Positions 40,843 through 50,841 of a DNA stretch of 64,000 nt are shown here, in pieces. Positions within the stretch are counted from its first letter, which is position 1. Each line of letters opens with the position of its first letter. The notes under the pieces were generated by a model, which saw only the letters and a program-made list of their open reading frames with translations, was not told the DNA's origin and made no database searches. Origin of the DNA: Firmicutes bacterium UBA5774 (GTDB lineage: Bacteria > Bacillota > Clostridia > Peptostreptococcales > Anaerovoracaceae); NCBI GenBank assembly GCA_002418625.1, contig DIEM01000042.1, forward strand, positions 1-64,000, written 5' to 3'. The position numbers and the translations under genes were made by a program.

Positions 40843-40877
40843 GTACATATAGAAGCATTTTTTATGAGAGGTAAGTG

Positions 40878-41354
40878 ATGAGCCGCAAATTTTTACTGAC
40901 AGTCATATTGGCTGCATTAGTCGCGTTTTCGCTTTTTTCGGCACCCGGCGATGGCATGGCCGGCGATCCGATGCAAAGCGATACGGCACGCGCTAATAGC
41001 GATACGGCGGTTGTCGCTCAGGAAGGATATTATTCGCAGCCTGAAGAGGTTGCGGCATATATCCATGAATTTGGAAGACTTCCCGGGAATTATCTCACGA
41101 AAGGCGAGGCGATGGATCTCGGCTGGGATAGCGAAGAAGGCAATCTTTGGGAAGTGACGGACGGCATGAGCATCGGCGGAGACAGATTTGGCAATTATGA
41201 AGGGCTGCTGCCCGAAGCACCCGGACGCGTATGGCATGAATGCGATGTCAACTACGATGGCGGATACCGGGGCGGCGAGAGGCTGGTGTACTCGAGCGAC
41301 GGTCTTGTCTATTACACGGAAGACCATTATGAGAGTTTTGTAAAGTTTTATTGA
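40878..41354 (+). CDS. Secreted guanyl-specific ribonuclease, barnase family
   Basis: This 158-residue preprotein has a signal peptide (about 1-24), a short propeptide-like linker and a barnase domain. Barnase marks are AAYIHEFGRLPGNYLTKGEAMDLGWDS, GNLWEVTDGMSIGGD, the catalytic Glu in VWHECDVNY, Arg in GGYRGGERLVYSSD and the catalytic His in TEDHYESF. All catalytic residues equivalent to barnase E73, R83, R87 and H102 appear present. It degrades RNA outside the cell. ATG 40878 has GAGAGG 7 nt upstream. The inhibitor gene follows at 17 nt. Confidence 0.92.
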   Translation: MSRKFLLTVILAALVAFSLFSAPGDGMAGDPMQSDTARANSDTAVVAQEGYYSQPEEVAAYIHEFGRLPGNYLTKGEAMDLGWDSEEGNLWEVTDGMSIGGDRFGNYEGLLPEAPGRVWHECDVNYDGGYRGGERLVYSSDGLVYYTEDHYESFVKFY

Positions 41355-41371
41355 GGAAAGGAGCGATTGAG

Positions 41372-41641
41372 ATGATCAACATTTTTCTGGACCTGGAAAA
41401 GATGGAGACGATCGATGAGGCGAAGGGGCAAATCAAGGAAGTCTTTAAGCTGAAGGAACAATTCAGCGGCAATCTTGATGCACTGCATGATCTGCTGACT
41501 GAAATAGGAAAGCCGACTCAGATCAGTATTGTCAATACGGATGAGGCGGCTAAGGACCCGCAGATCTATACGGCGCGGCTGATCAAGGCCTTTCTGGATG
41601 CTGCTGAGCAAAACCCGAATTTAAAGATCGAGTTGCTCTGA
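41372..41641 (+). CDS. Barstar-family RNase inhibitor
   Basis: This 89-residue acidic protein matches barstar: IDEAKGQIKEVFKLKEQFSGNLDALHDLLTEIG (about 11-43) with the FSGNLDAL helix that plugs the RNase active site. It protects the cytoplasm from the barnase-like enzyme encoded just upstream. ATG 41372 has AAAGGAG 8 nt before it; the earlier in-frame ATG 41351 is before the ribosome site. Confidence 0.92.
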   Translation: MINIFLDLEKMETIDEAKGQIKEVFKLKEQFSGNLDALHDLLTEIGKPTQISIVNTDEAAKDPQIYTARLIKAFLDAAEQNPNLKIELL

Positions 41642-41705
41642 ATTCCGTATAATATAAAAAAATTAAGTTGAAAATATTCGTGATCCAATCCAGGAGTAAC
41701 GAATG

Positions 41706-41752
41706 GAAAATCCGTAAAAATGCAATAAAATCTTGTGTTTTGCGGATTTTTC
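41706..41752 (+). terminator. Terminator of the barnase-barstar unit
   Basis: GAAAATCCGTAAAA pairs with TTTTGCGGATTTTT (one G-U pair) over a 14-bp stem, ending in T-rich sequence. Confidence 0.75.
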
Positions 41753-42024
41753 TTTACGCAAAAATGGCAGGTTTTGTTCGGTATTTTGAAAATGCGCCTG
41801 CCCCCGAAAAAGTTTAATAATCGCTGTAATTCCAACGGTTTTATCGTTAAATAATAAACGGGCTCTTTTCCTGGATTTAGTGCGGATTGCCATAGAGTAT
41901 TGTATTTTGTATTCAAAAAAAATATCTCATTTTGCTGTTGTAAAATATTCAATATAATGAGATAATACATTTGCGGTAATATTCTGAAAAATCGGAAGGG
42001 AAATCATGTGCGAACACTTGATGA

Positions 42025-42148
42025 ACTGGCTTGGATGATCAGACCGGTGGCGGTCACATCCAGTCTGCAGAAAATCAAGAGCGGATAGTGGGTCTTGGAA
42101 CGGTTTTTTCTGCAGCTCACGCGAGGCATTGCGCTTCAGCGTGTTTTT
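42025..42148 (+). ncRNA. Candidate structured non-coding RNA
   Basis: The 790-bp space between barstar and preT has no acceptable ORF. Within it, three stems follow in series: GGATG-GACCG with CGGTC-CATCC (42033-42061); CTGCAGAAAA with TTTTCTGCAG (42065-42074 and 42106-42115, perfect) plus inner CAAGA/TCTTG; and a terminator CACGC/GCGTG with T5 (42118-42148). Two designed-looking stems before a terminator suggest a small RNA or a riboswitch-like attenuator. I do not recognise a class. A possible promoter is weak (TTGTAA 41937). Confidence 0.5.
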
Positions 42149-42224
42149 ATTCATTAAGTATTCAATGCAGGTCAATCAATGACGAATTGCAATTATTTTA
42201 TTGATCCGATCCACAAGATCACTG

Positions 42225-42274
42225 CAGATGTGGCACTATTCGCATCTGTATGTTGAGATTTCTCGAAATTCAAC
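42225..42274 (+). other. Further hairpins in the preT leader
   Basis: CAGATG/CATCTG (42225-42248) and GTTGA-ATTTC with GAAAT-TCAAC (42252-42274) lie in the leader, and AACCC/GGGTT lies further down (near 42328). No T-run follows, so these may be part of a leader structure or only chance stems in AT-rich DNA. Nothing else is seen from 42149 to 42430 except the ribosome site of preT. Confidence 0.35.
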
Positions 42275-42430
42275 AATAAGCTCGACATCGATGACACGTC
42301 CGCTGCGTACAGAACCTGTTGAAAAACCCATATACGGGTTATGATAACGCTCCGGAATAGTCATACACCGGGAAAAACCCTGGCAAGCACTGATCCTATT
42401 TAACCTATTCAGAAAAGGAGGCGAACAAAT

Positions 42431-43717
42431 TTGAGTAAAGTAATAAAGAAAAAGTATACTGAAGAAGCTCATGACGGCTACAATCTCAGGACCGCCATGG
42501 AAGAAGCGTCAAGGTGCCTGCTCTGCGAGGACGCGCCTTGCAGCAAAGGCTGTCCTGCCGGAACGGATCCGGGGAAATTCATCAGGTCCATTCGTTTCAG
42601 GAACGTCAAGGGCGCTGCCGAAACGATCAGGGAGAACAACATTCTGGGCGGCGTATGCGCAAGAGTGTGCCCATATGACAGATTGTGCGAGGAAGCCTGC
42701 AGCAGAAGCGGCATCGACAAGCCGATCCACATTGGAAAGCTGCAGAGATTTGCAATCGAACAGGAAAAGGCTTTTGGCATGAAAACGCTGAAGGCACCTG
42801 CCAAGGCAAAAGCGAAGGTCGCCTGCATCGGTTCCGGACCTGCTTCTCTGGCCTGCGCGGCCAAGCTGGCGACGGAAGGCTACAAGGTCACGATATTTGA
42901 AGAATTCGACAAGGCCGGCGGCGTTTTAACGTATGGGATCGTTCCTTCCAGACTGCCGCAGAGCGTTGTGGATCACGATATCAAAATGGTCAAGAACCTC
43001 GGCGTCAAGTTCGAGTTCAATACAAAGGTCGGAAGAGACATCACGATCGATGAAATCAAGAAAATGGGCTTCAAGGCCATCTTTGTCGGCACGGGACTTT
43101 GGGATGCCAAGAAAGTCGATATCAAGGGAAATGATTTCGACGGTGTCACGACGGCAGTTGAGTTCCTGAAGGCCGCCAGAACTTCCGGCGGAAGCTTCGA
43201 CCCGGGCAAGGAAGTCATCGTCATCGGCGGCGGAGACGTCGCGATGGACTGCGCGGCGACAGCCAAGCTGCTGGGCGCTGACAAAGTCACGATCGTCTAC
43301 AGAAGGACAGTCGAGGAAGCTCCGGCGAGCATCAATGAGCTGAAATATGTCCAGTCCATGGGCATTACCATCGTCACCAAGTTCAGGCCTGCTGAAATCG
43401 TCGGAAAAGACGGTAAAGTCATCGGCATGATGTTTGACGGTACGGACGGCTATTCCGGACTGAAGCTGAAAGCGGATACAGTCGTATTCGCGATCGGGCA
43501 GGGCGCTGAAGACATGTCTGAAGTCGCGCCTGTCAAATTGACGGAAAAGGGCACGATTGCAGCCAATGTCGACAAGGGGAAAACCAGCGCTGCGGGCATA
43601 TTCGCAGCCGGAGACATCGTCAACGGAGGCAAGACGGTCGTTGAGGCCGTTGCCCAGGGCAAGGCGGCCGCTGACAGCATAATGGACTATCTCAAAAAGA
43701 AAGAAGGTGTGAAATAA
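42431..43717 (+). CDS. preT: PreT-like NAD(P)-dependent oxidoreductase subunit
   Basis: This 428-residue flavoprotein belongs to the GltD/PreT family. An N-terminal Cys-rich domain binds two [4Fe-4S] clusters ([16 protein letters not shown] and [15 protein letters not shown], about 29-90). FAD-binding [10 protein letters not shown] (about 134-143) and NAD(P)-binding [10 protein letters not shown] (about 263-272) follow. Paired with PreA it reduces uracil or related pyrimidines, or acts as electron input to a similar dehydrogenase. The TTG start has AAGGAGG about 10 nt upstream. It ends 1 nt before preA. Confidence 0.85.
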   Translation: MSKVIKKKYTEEAHDGYNLRTAMEEASRCLLCEDAPCSKGCPAGTDPGKFIRSIRFRNVKGAAETIRENNILGGVCARVCPYDRLCEEACSRSGIDKPIHIGKLQRFAIEQEKAFGMKTLKAPAKAKAKVACIGSGPASLACAAKLATEGYKVTIFEEFDKAGGVLTYGIVPSRLPQSVVDHDIKMVKNLGVKFEFNTKVGRDITIDEIKKMGFKAIFVGTGLWDAKKVDIKGNDFDGVTTAVEFLKAARTSGGSFDPGKEVIVIGGGDVAMDCAATAKLLGADKVTIVYRRTVEEAPASINELKYVQSMGITIVTKFRPAEIVGKDGKVIGMMFDGTDGYSGLKLKADTVVFAIGQGAEDMSEVAPVKLTEKGTIAANVDKGKTSAAGIFAAGDIVNGGKTVVEAVAQGKAAADSIMDYLKKKEGVK

Positions 43718-43718
43718 G

Positions 43719-44978
43719 ATGGCAGTCAAGAAAGATTTATCGATCAATTATCTGGGAGTAAAATGTGAAAATCCATTCTTCCTATCATCCTCACCTGTAG
43801 GAAGCAATTATGAGATGGTCTCGAAAGCCTACGAAGCCGGTTGGGGCGGCGTGTTCTACAAAACGGTCGGGATATTCATCGCCGATGAGTGCTCGCCGAG
43901 ATTCGACATTGGAACGAAGGAAACGACGCCATGGCTTGGATTCAAGAACATGGAGCAGATTTCAGACAAGCCGCTTGATGTCAACCTTGAAAATATCTTC
44001 AAGCTGAAGAGGGACTATCCAGACAAGGTCATGGTCGCCACGATCATGGGCAGCTGTGAAGAAGAGTGGGTCAAGCTTTCAAAGCTTGTTACCGATGCGG
44101 GCGCCGACCTGATCGAGTGCAATTTCTCGTGCCCGCAGATGACCTCTCATGCGATGGGATCGGACGTCGGAACCAATCCGGAGCTGGTCGAAGCATATTC
44201 GAGAGCTGTAGCCGGAGCGACGCATCTTCCGGTCATCGCCAAAATGACGCCGAATCTGGCCAGCATGGAAATCCCTGCGCTGGCTGCGATCAAGGGCGGG
44301 GCAAAAGGCGTTTCCGCAATCAACACGGTCAAATCGATCACGAACATCGATTTTGAAAATATGACCGGCATGCCGGTCGTCAACGGCAAATCGTCCATAT
44401 CCGGCTACTCCGGCGCGGCTGTAAAGCCAATTGCGCTGAGATTCATCGCCCAGCTGGCCCAGCATCCTGAAATCATCAAGAATGTTGAGCTTTCGGGTGT
44501 AGGCGGGATCGAGACATGGAGAGATGTCGTTGAATTCCTGCTGCTCGGCGTCAGAAACATCCAGGTCACAACTGCAGTCATGCAGTATGGCTACAGGATC
44601 GTCGAGGACATGGCGAGCGGCCTGATGCATTGGATGAATGAGAACGGTTACAAGAACCTCGATGAATTCATCGGGCTTGCGCTGCCGAACATCATTCCTG
44701 CGGAAGAGCTAGACAGAGACTACAAGGTCATAGCCAAGATCAATGAAAAGAAATGCATTGGCTGCGGCAGATGCTACGTATCCTGCTACGACGGCGCACA
44801 CCAGGCCATCGATTGGGATCAGAAGAAGAGAAAGCCTGTTGTTGATTCGGAAAAATGCGTTGGCTGCCACCTGTGCCTGAACGTATGTCCGGTTCCCGAT
44901 TGCATCGTTCCGGGAGACGTGATCTTCAAGAAGGGCAGAGAGCCTCACGAAGTCAAGCTCAAGAAGTTCTACGAATAA
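43719..44978 (+). CDS. preA: PreA-like dihydropyrimidine dehydrogenase subunit
   Basis: This 419-residue protein has an FMN barrel like dihydroorotate dehydrogenase ([19 protein letters not shown] at 9-27; [28 protein letters not shown] near 250-275) and a C-terminal pair of 4Fe-4S motifs ([14 protein letters not shown] and [16 protein letters not shown], about 345-400). With PreT it forms the NAD-dependent dihydropyrimidine dehydrogenase that reduces or oxidises uracil and thymine. The substrate in this organism is inferred. A strong terminator follows. Confidence 0.9.
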   Translation: MAVKKDLSINYLGVKCENPFFLSSSPVGSNYEMVSKAYEAGWGGVFYKTVGIFIADECSPRFDIGTKETTPWLGFKNMEQISDKPLDVNLENIFKLKRDYPDKVMVATIMGSCEEEWVKLSKLVTDAGADLIECNFSCPQMTSHAMGSDVGTNPELVEAYSRAVAGATHLPVIAKMTPNLASMEIPALAAIKGGAKGVSAINTVKSITNIDFENMTGMPVVNGKSSISGYSGAAVKPIALRFIAQLAQHPEIIKNVELSGVGGIETWRDVVEFLLLGVRNIQVTTAVMQYGYRIVEDMASGLMHWMNENGYKNLDEFIGLALPNIIPAEELDRDYKVIAKINEKKCIGCGRCYVSCYDGAHQAIDWDQKKRKPVVDSEKCVGCHLCLNVCPVPDCIVPGDVIFKKGREPHEVKLKKFYE

Positions 44979-45052
44979 AAGCTTCTGACGGCGCACGCGG
45001 CGCGGCGCCGTAATGGATCGAGTTGAATTGAGAGAGAACAAATGGTAAACTG

Positions 45053-45080
45053 GAAAGCGGGGATCGTGGTCCCCGCTTTC
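45053..45080 (+). terminator. Terminator of preTA
   Basis: GAAAGCGGGGA and TCCCCGCTTTC form a perfect 11-bp stem around TCGTGG. The T-rich tract follows after a few bases. Confidence 0.8.
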
Positions 45081-45181
45081 TGTTAGTGTTTTTTGATTTC
45101 AGATCCCTGCGGTTCCTCGCGGCGGACGGATGCGTCGGCAAAAGGACCCCGGCCGGCATGGAATGAGGAAGGATGTAAGAA

Positions 45182-45379
45182 ATGGATATCATATTGAATG
45201 GCAAGCCCTGCAGCGTGGAGTCAGGCCTGACGGCGGCAGCGCTGCTTGTACAGAAGGGCTACAAAAGCAAGACGTCTGTATGGGTCAACGGGCGCCAGCT
45301 GCTTTTGGCGGAATATGCTTCATATATAATAGAGGAAGGCGACAAGGTCAAGCTGCTGCGCATCATCGGAGGCGGCTGA
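45182..45379 (+). CDS. ThiS/MoaD-like sulfur carrier protein
   Basis: This 65-residue beta-grasp protein has the ThiS pattern (MDIILNGKPCSVESG...) and the essential C-terminal Gly-Gly of RIIGGG. It would be adenylated and thiocarboxylated to deliver sulfur in thiamine or another cofactor pathway. No partner (ThiF, ThiG or MoaE) is nearby, so the pathway is uncertain. The ribosome site AGGAAGGATG is 7-12 nt before ATG. Confidence 0.8.
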   Translation: MDIILNGKPCSVESGLTAAALLVQKGYKSKTSVWVNGRQLLLAEYASYIIEEGDKVKLLRIIGGG

Positions 45380-45544
45380 TGTTGAGATTCCCTGTTCGCT
45401 GAAATTGTCTGAATTGTTTGAATAAACAAGAAATCTCATGCCTGATATCTTACTTTTAAGACTGTAGACAGGCAATCTGTATGAAATGTGAGAACAATTA
45501 TCTGACAATATTAAATCAAAAAAAGGATAAAGTCGCTGCAGAGG

Positions 45545-45576
45545 TTGAAATATCAACAACTTTCAGAATATTTCAA
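45545..45576. promoter_or_regulatory. Candidate enhancer-binding inverted repeat
   Basis: TTGAAATAT (45545-45553) and ATATTTCAA (45568-45576) form a 9-bp inverted repeat, about 65 bp above the predicted start of the aminotransferase transcript. It could be the upstream site for a sigma-54 activator. Confidence 0.45.
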
Positions 45577-45612
45577 ACATAGGTCAACATTTTTTTAACA
45601 AAAGACTACTAG

Positions 45613-45629
45613 TTGGCACGGAAATTGAA
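45613..45629 (+). promoter_or_regulatory. Candidate sigma-54 promoter of the putrescine aminotransferase gene
   Basis: TTGGCACG is a perfect -24 element. Five bases separate TGGCAC from TTGAA, the -12 element, which has GA in place of the usual GC. No convincing sigma-A pair was found in 45380-45688, which otherwise holds only A/T-rich sequence. E. coli ygjG, the same enzyme, is known to be sigma-54 dependent. Confidence 0.55.
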
Positions 45630-45688
45630 CTATAGATGGCATAGCAGATAAGTACACTATTTAAAAATTTTAAGGGAGGTATATACTT

Positions 45689-47050
45689 ATGACTGCATAC
45701 AAAGACGCGGCTTTAAAAGAAGCGAAGAAAGTTCTTGACTTTATCATCAAAGACGAACTGACTAAAGTTGAAAAAGACACGATCGTTAGCGAATCTATTG
45801 AAAACTTCAACAAAAACGTTAATCCAGGCTGGCTGGAATACAGAAAATCTGTATCGACAGACTCCGCATTCGTTGAATGGACTGACTCCATCGACCATTT
45901 TTGCGACCTCTACGGAACAGAATTCATCGACTGCCTCGGCGGATTCGGCATCTACACCTGCGGTCACAGAAATCCTGAGATCCTTAAGTACGTACAGGCT
46001 CAGCTGGGCAGATACGCACTCCACAGCCAGGAACTGGTTGACCCGCTCAGAGGTTATCTGGCAAAACTTCTTGCCATGATCACTCCGGGAGATCTGCAGT
46101 ATGCGTTCTTCACGAACGGTGGAGCAGAAGCGGTTGAAATGGCTCTGAAGCTTGCAAGACTTGCTACAGGCGGAAGATGGTACATCTCCACTGTCGGCGC
46201 GTTCCACGGAAAATCAATGGGCGCGATCTCGATGGGCGGAAAAGGCGCATACAGGGAAGATTATATCCCGATGATCCAGCAGGTACAGCATGTTAAATAC
46301 GGCGATGCCAAAGCGATGGAAGATGCGATCAAGAATCTTCACGCTGTAGGCGAAAAGGTTGCCGGCGTCATCATCGAGCCTGTACAGGGCGAAGCTGGCG
46401 TTATCATTCCTCCGGCCGGATATTTCAAAGAAGTCAGAAGGATATGCGACGAAAACGGCGTAGCTCTGATCTGTGACGAAATCCAGACCGGTATGGGAAG
46501 ATGCGGAACCATGTGGAGATGTGAATATGAGGGAATCGTTCCTGATATCATGACTTACGGAAAAGCATTCGGCGGCGGCATCATGCCGATCACCGGTATC
46601 ATCGCAAGACCTAGCATGTGGGTCGACAAGCTCATCGACAATCCATGGATCCTCGGCTCACCGACATTCGGCGGAAACCCGCTTGCATGCTCCGCAGCCA
46701 TCGCGACGATCGCTTACATGCTCGAAAACGACATTCCTAAGCAGGCTAAAGAAAAAGGCGAATATTTCATGAAGAAGCTTGAAGTCCTTCAGAAGAAATA
46801 TCCAAAAGTCCTCGTGACATTCAGAGGCGCAGGCCTGCTGATCGCTATGGAATTCCCTGCAGCTGAAGTTGGATATTCAGTAACGAAGGGACTGTTCCAG
46901 AGACACGTCATGACGGCCGGTACCCTCGTCAATGCCAAGACCGTCAGGATCGAACCACCTGCAGTCATCAGCTACGAGCACATCGACCTGGTTATGGATA
47001 AGCTTGACGAAGCGCTTGCCGACACCGCGAAGGAATTCAACCTTCAGTAA
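45689..47050 (+). CDS. patA: Putrescine aminotransferase (class III, PLP)
   Basis: This 453-residue class III aminotransferase resembles YgjG/PatA along its length: NPGWLEYRKSV, YGTEFIDCLGGFGIYTCGHRNPEI, HSQELVDPLRG, FFTNGGAEAVEMALKLAR, AFHGKSMGAISM, and the PLP lysine K292 in TYGKAFGGG. It converts putrescine with 2-oxoglutarate to 4-aminobutanal and glutamate, starting polyamine degradation. GGGAGGT is 9 nt before the ATG. The codon choice is strongly biased, which suggests high expression. Ornithine aminotransferase is an alternative but the N-terminus favours PatA. Confidence 0.88.
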   Translation: MTAYKDAALKEAKKVLDFIIKDELTKVEKDTIVSESIENFNKNVNPGWLEYRKSVSTDSAFVEWTDSIDHFCDLYGTEFIDCLGGFGIYTCGHRNPEILKYVQAQLGRYALHSQELVDPLRGYLAKLLAMITPGDLQYAFFTNGGAEAVEMALKLARLATGGRWYISTVGAFHGKSMGAISMGGKGAYREDYIPMIQQVQHVKYGDAKAMEDAIKNLHAVGEKVAGVIIEPVQGEAGVIIPPAGYFKEVRRICDENGVALICDEIQTGMGRCGTMWRCEYEGIVPDIMTYGKAFGGGIMPITGIIARPSMWVDKLIDNPWILGSPTFGGNPLACSAAIATIAYMLENDIPKQAKEKGEYFMKKLEVLQKKYPKVLVTFRGAGLLIAMEFPAAEVGYSVTKGLFQRHVMTAGTLVNAKTVRIEPPAVISYEHIDLVMDKLDEALADTAKEFNLQ

Positions 47051-47080
47051 CAGCATGATCCTCAATTAAACAGCTATATA

Positions 47081-47116
47081 AACGGCAGCCCCCGAATTTT
47101 CGGGGGCTGCCGTTAT
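47081..47116. terminator. Terminator between patA and the SIMPL gene
   Basis: AACGGCAGCCCCCGAA and TTCGGGGGCTGCCGTT form a perfect 16-bp stem, ending in AT-rich sequence on both sides. It can serve both convergent genes. Confidence 0.85.
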
Positions 47117-47131
47117 CATTGCGGCCGGTCA

Positions 47132-47869
47132 TCAGTAATTGTAGATCATCGTGATGTTTGCCTCCACTTGGAGTTCTCCGCCGGAGATGGGGGTGGAAGC
47201 TGCAGATTGGTCCATTGATCTTTCGTAAGCAATATATGGAATGGGTGCGGCATAGCCGGCAGAACCCTCTATGATCTGGGAAGGCGTGCCGATCGTGACA
47301 CCGCCGGCCTTGGCGAGAGCGGAAGCCTTGGCTTTTGCGTTCAGGACCGCTTTATTGAGCGCCTCGAGGTAATAAGCGTCCCTTTCCTCGTCTGTTATGC
47401 CGAAGGATATGGCATTGGCCTGATTGACGCCCTGCTGGACTGTCGCGTCAAGGACCTTGCTGACGGTCGAAATGCCGGTCGTGACCTGGATGGTGTTGAC
47501 AACATCATATCCGGACAGTGTCGTGATATTGTCTTTGTAGTCATACCGCGGGCTGATGTAATAGGATACGGTTTTGATTTTGTCTTTGGCTATGCCCAGA
47601 GAGGAAAGCGCTTTGTAAACGGCGTCCATTTTTTTGGCGTTGTCGCTTTGGGCCGTTGCCGCGCTTTTATGGAAGGTGGCGACGCCGATATTGACATAGG
47701 CGATCGTCGGCGCGACGGTGACGCTGGATGTGCCCTGCACCGTGATGGCATTGGCCGGCTGTAAGGTTTCTGCGGCCATAGCGACCGGAGCCGATCCCAT
47801 AAGTGATCCGGCGAACAGTCCGGTAACAAGCATAAATGACATGCTGACGGCAAGTAAAATCTTTTTCAT
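47132..47869 (-). CDS. SIMPL-domain (DUF541) secreted protein
   Basis: This 245-residue protein has a signal peptide (about 1-32, cleavage near AMAAE) and a SIMPL domain (ITVQGTSSVTVAPTIAYVNIGV at 42-63, TVSYYISPRYDYKD, then YEALNKAVLNAKAKASALAKAGG-like helix at about 168-192). SIMPL proteins form oligomeric rings in the cell envelope and are linked to stress responses. The role here is unknown. Confidence 0.85.
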   Translation of the reverse strand: MKKILLAVSMSFMLVTGLFAGSLMGSAPVAMAAETLQPANAITVQGTSSVTVAPTIAYVNIGVATFHKSAATAQSDNAKKMDAVYKALSSLGIAKDKIKTVSYYISPRYDYKDNITTLSGYDVVNTIQVTTGISTVSKVLDATVQQGVNQANAISFGITDEERDAYYLEALNKAVLNAKAKASALAKAGGVTIGTPSQIIEGSAGYAAPIPYIAYERSMDQSAASTPISGGELQVEANITMIYNY

Positions 47870-48042
47870 GTGAATTCCCTCCTTAGTGATTGGATTGTAT
47901 TAATTTAGACGCAGCGCACCGTAAAAAGTTGCATGACGGCACGGGACGAATCCTGACGGAAAGTTAAATCTTTAAATAAGGATAAAAATTGTATATAATA
48001 GACACATGTTTTGAATATTTTAGTCAGAGGGTGGTTGCGATC

Positions 48043-49206
48043 ATGGAAATAAATCAGATCAAATGGGCGGAGATCGATCTGGATCATTTGATATATAATG
48101 TAGCGCAAATCAGGAAGAAAGTAGGGCCGGACGTGAAGATCGCGGCTGTCGTGAAGGCGAACGGCTACGGGCACGGATCCATGGAGATCTGCGAAGCCTT
48201 GCTCGAAAGCGGTGTCGACATGATAGCCGTTTCCTCGATCAACGAAGCCGTCGAGATCAGAAAAAGCTTCAAGAAGGCACAGACGCTGGTGCTGGGAAGC
48301 ATTCCGCCGGACAGCATGGACGAAGCGATCCGGTACGGCGTGATACAGACTGTCGTATCGCTGACGCAGGCGATCGCCATATCAAAAGCAGCCGAGCGTT
48401 TGGGCATGGGTGTCAGTATCCATATCAAGATCGATTCCGGGATGAACAGGATCGGATTTTACCCCGATCAGGATTCTCTTGGCGAGATCCTTAAGATCTC
48501 CGCGCTTCCGAATGTTAAAATCAATGGGATCTATTCCCACTTCGCATCGGCGGATGATAAGGACAAGTCATTTACAAGGACTCAATATGAGCGTTTCGGA
48601 GAATTCGTCAAACAACTCGAGCAAGCCGGTCTTTCGATCCCGATCCGGCATATTTCCAACAGCGCGGGCATCATCGACATGCCTGACATGAACTTGTCCA
48701 TGGTACGGCCGGGCATCATGCTGTACGGGGTCTATCCTTCCGCGCATGTGGACCGCGGAGCTGTGGACCTGAAGCCGGTCATGACATTGAAGGCCAGAAT
48801 ATCATATATCAAAACGCTCAATACTGACAGCGGGATCAGTTATGGACTGACCTATCAGGGGCGGAAGGGACAGCGCATCGCGACGCTCCCTATTGGCTAT
48901 GCGGACGGTTACACCCGACTGCTGAGCAATATCGGCGAGGTCATCGTCAAAGGGCGAAAGACCGTCGTGGTCGGCACTATTTGCATGGATCAGTGCATGA
49001 TCGATGTGACCGATATAGAAGACGCCGAAATAGGAGACGAGGTGATCCTTTTCGGATCAGACGGCATCAATGAAATAAAAGTGGAGGATGTTGCCGAAAA
49101 GTGCGGCAAGATCAGCTATGAGCTGCTGTGCGCCATAGGCAGGCGCGTTCCGCGCATCTATTTGAGAAACGGCCGGATCATTAAGATGACGAATTATTTG
49201 GAGTAG
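48043..49206 (+). CDS. alr: Alanine racemase
   Basis: This 387-residue PLP enzyme makes D-alanine for peptidoglycan. It has K38 ([13 protein letters not shown] lysine), [19 protein letters not shown] and the second catalytic base Y267 (GISYGLTY). GAGGGTGG lies 9-13 nt before ATG 48043; the earlier in-frame ATG 47989 lacks a site. It is followed 40 nt later by glpK, probably as one operon. Confidence 0.93.
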   Translation: MEINQIKWAEIDLDHLIYNVAQIRKKVGPDVKIAAVVKANGYGHGSMEICEALLESGVDMIAVSSINEAVEIRKSFKKAQTLVLGSIPPDSMDEAIRYGVIQTVVSLTQAIAISKAAERLGMGVSIHIKIDSGMNRIGFYPDQDSLGEILKISALPNVKINGIYSHFASADDKDKSFTRTQYERFGEFVKQLEQAGLSIPIRHISNSAGIIDMPDMNLSMVRPGIMLYGVYPSAHVDRGAVDLKPVMTLKARISYIKTLNTDSGISYGLTYQGRKGQRIATLPIGYADGYTRLLSNIGEVIVKGRKTVVVGTICMDQCMIDVTDIEDAEIGDEVILFGSDGINEIKVEDVAEKCGKISYELLCAIGRRVPRIYLRNGRIIKMTNYLE

Positions 49207-49246
49207 GAATATGGCCGGAGCAGGCGATGGAGGCCGGGAGGAGAGC

Positions 49247-50740
49247 ATGGGAAAATATGTCATGGCCCTGGATCAGGGCACGACGAGCTCAAGGACGATC
49301 ATTTTCGATAAAAAGGGCCGGATCATTTCGATGGCGCGTGAAGAATTCCGGCAGATATACCCTGCTCCGGGATGGGTGGAGCATAATGCGGTCGATATTC
49401 TCGAGAGCCAGCTGCGCACAGTTCGTGAAGCGCTCGACAGCGCCGGGATCCCGGCGTCGGACATCGATTCCATCGGGATATCCAACCAGCGCGAGACGAC
49501 GGTCGTCTGGGACCGGTATTCAGGCAAGCCGGTCTATAACGCCATCGTCTGGCAATGCCGCCGGACGGCGGACATATGCCAGCGGCTGAAGGAAAGGGGA
49601 TTTGAGGAGCACGTCCGCAAAAAGACGGGACTAGTGATAGACGCATATTTTTCGGCGACCAAAATCAAATGGATCCTGGACAATGTGCCCGGGGCCAGGA
49701 AACAAGCCGGAGAAGGCCGGCTGATTTTCGGAACGGTCGATACCTGGCTGATTTGGAATCTGACGAAAGGCGCCGTCCATGCCACAGACTTCAGCAATGC
49801 GTCGCGTACGATGCTTTACGATATCATAGATTTGAAATGGGACGAAAAAATGCTGGAGGAGCTTGAAATTCCTCAAACGATGCTGCCGGAGGTCCGGGAT
49901 TCCTCCGGCGATTTCGGTTCGTTTGAAATAGACGGCTGTGAAATTCCGATCGGCGGCGTGGCGGGAGACCAGCAGGCGGCGCTTTTCGGACAGGCGTGCT
50001 ATGAGCCGGGATCGGTCAAGAATACCTATGGAACCGGCTGCTTCATGCTTATGAATACCGGGGAAAGACCGCTCGTTTCAAAAAGCGGATTGCTGACCAC
50101 GATCGCCTGGGGCATCGGCGGCAAAGTGGAATATGCGCTCGAAGGCAGCGTTTTCATAGGCGGAGCTGTCATTCAATGGCTTCGGGATGAGATGCAGCTG
50201 ATTTCGACAGCGGCGGAGAGTGAAGAATGCGCGGCGAGCATCAGCGACAGCGGCGGCGTCTATTTTGTGCCGGCTTTTGTTGGGCTGGGCGCGCCGTATT
50301 GGGACATGGAATGCAGAGGGATCATTACAGGACTGTCGAGAGGCACAGGGAGGAAGCACATCATCAGGGCGGCCCTCGAATCCATCGCTTATCAGGTCCG
50401 CAGCGTGCTTGAGACCATCGAGAAGGATGAAGGCATATGGATCAGGTCCTTCAAGGCTGATGGCGGCGCCGCCGCGAACAATTTTCTGATGCAGTTCCAG
50501 TCCGATATATTGAATGTTGAGGTCGAGCGGCCAGAAATGATCGAAACGACGGCGCTCGGAGCCGCATATCTGGCAGGCCTGGCCACCGGCTTCTGGTCCG
50601 GCAGGGATGATATTTGCAGCAACCATTTGGTCGACAGGATTTTCACTCCGGGAATGCAGGAAAAGGAGCGGGCAGCCCTCTGGAACGGCTGGAGCAATGC
50701 TATCCGTAAAACCGTCAATTTCAACGGTTTGAGTCGCTAG
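49247..50740 (+). CDS. glpK: Glycerol kinase
   Basis: This 497-residue FGGY kinase has the phosphate-1 loop DQGTTSSR (about 9-16), [46 protein letters not shown], and [18 protein letters not shown] (about 405-422). It phosphorylates glycerol to glycerol 3-phosphate. GGGAGGAG precedes ATG 49247. An ATG at 49211 gives 12 extra residues without family support. Confidence 0.95.
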   Translation: MGKYVMALDQGTTSSRTIIFDKKGRIISMAREEFRQIYPAPGWVEHNAVDILESQLRTVREALDSAGIPASDIDSIGISNQRETTVVWDRYSGKPVYNAIVWQCRRTADICQRLKERGFEEHVRKKTGLVIDAYFSATKIKWILDNVPGARKQAGEGRLIFGTVDTWLIWNLTKGAVHATDFSNASRTMLYDIIDLKWDEKMLEELEIPQTMLPEVRDSSGDFGSFEIDGCEIPIGGVAGDQQAALFGQACYEPGSVKNTYGTGCFMLMNTGERPLVSKSGLLTTIAWGIGGKVEYALEGSVFIGGAVIQWLRDEMQLISTAAESEECAASISDSGGVYFVPAFVGLGAPYWDMECRGIITGLSRGTGRKHIIRAALESIAYQVRSVLETIEKDEGIWIRSFKADGGAAANNFLMQFQSDILNVEVERPEMIETTALGAAYLAGLATGFWSGRDDICSNHLVDRIFTPGMQEKERAALWNGWSNAIRKTVNFNGLSR

Positions 50741-50783
50741 TGGAGCGGCGATGGCAAAAAAAGGTGTACTTTTACCTGCTTTG

Positions 50784-50792
50784 TGGTATAAT
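50784..50792 (+). promoter_or_regulatory. Extended -10 promoter of the transglycosylase gene
   Basis: TGG-TATAAT is a TGnTATAAT extended -10 box; the -35 region (about 50764) is poor, as expected for this class. Confidence 0.6.
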
Positions 50793-50841
50793 AAGGCGTT
50801 GTTTTAACAAAAACAATATAGGAAAGTGAGGAAAAGCAAGC

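Noticed and set aside
40644..40874. 76-codon forward ORF before the barnase gene
   Set aside because: It crosses the hairpin and promoter of the barnase unit and its product has no protein-like pattern.
41566..42175. Reverse ORFs (134 and 82 codons) in the barstar-preT gap
   Set aside because: They overlap the terminator and the paired stems, and no ribosome sites are seen.
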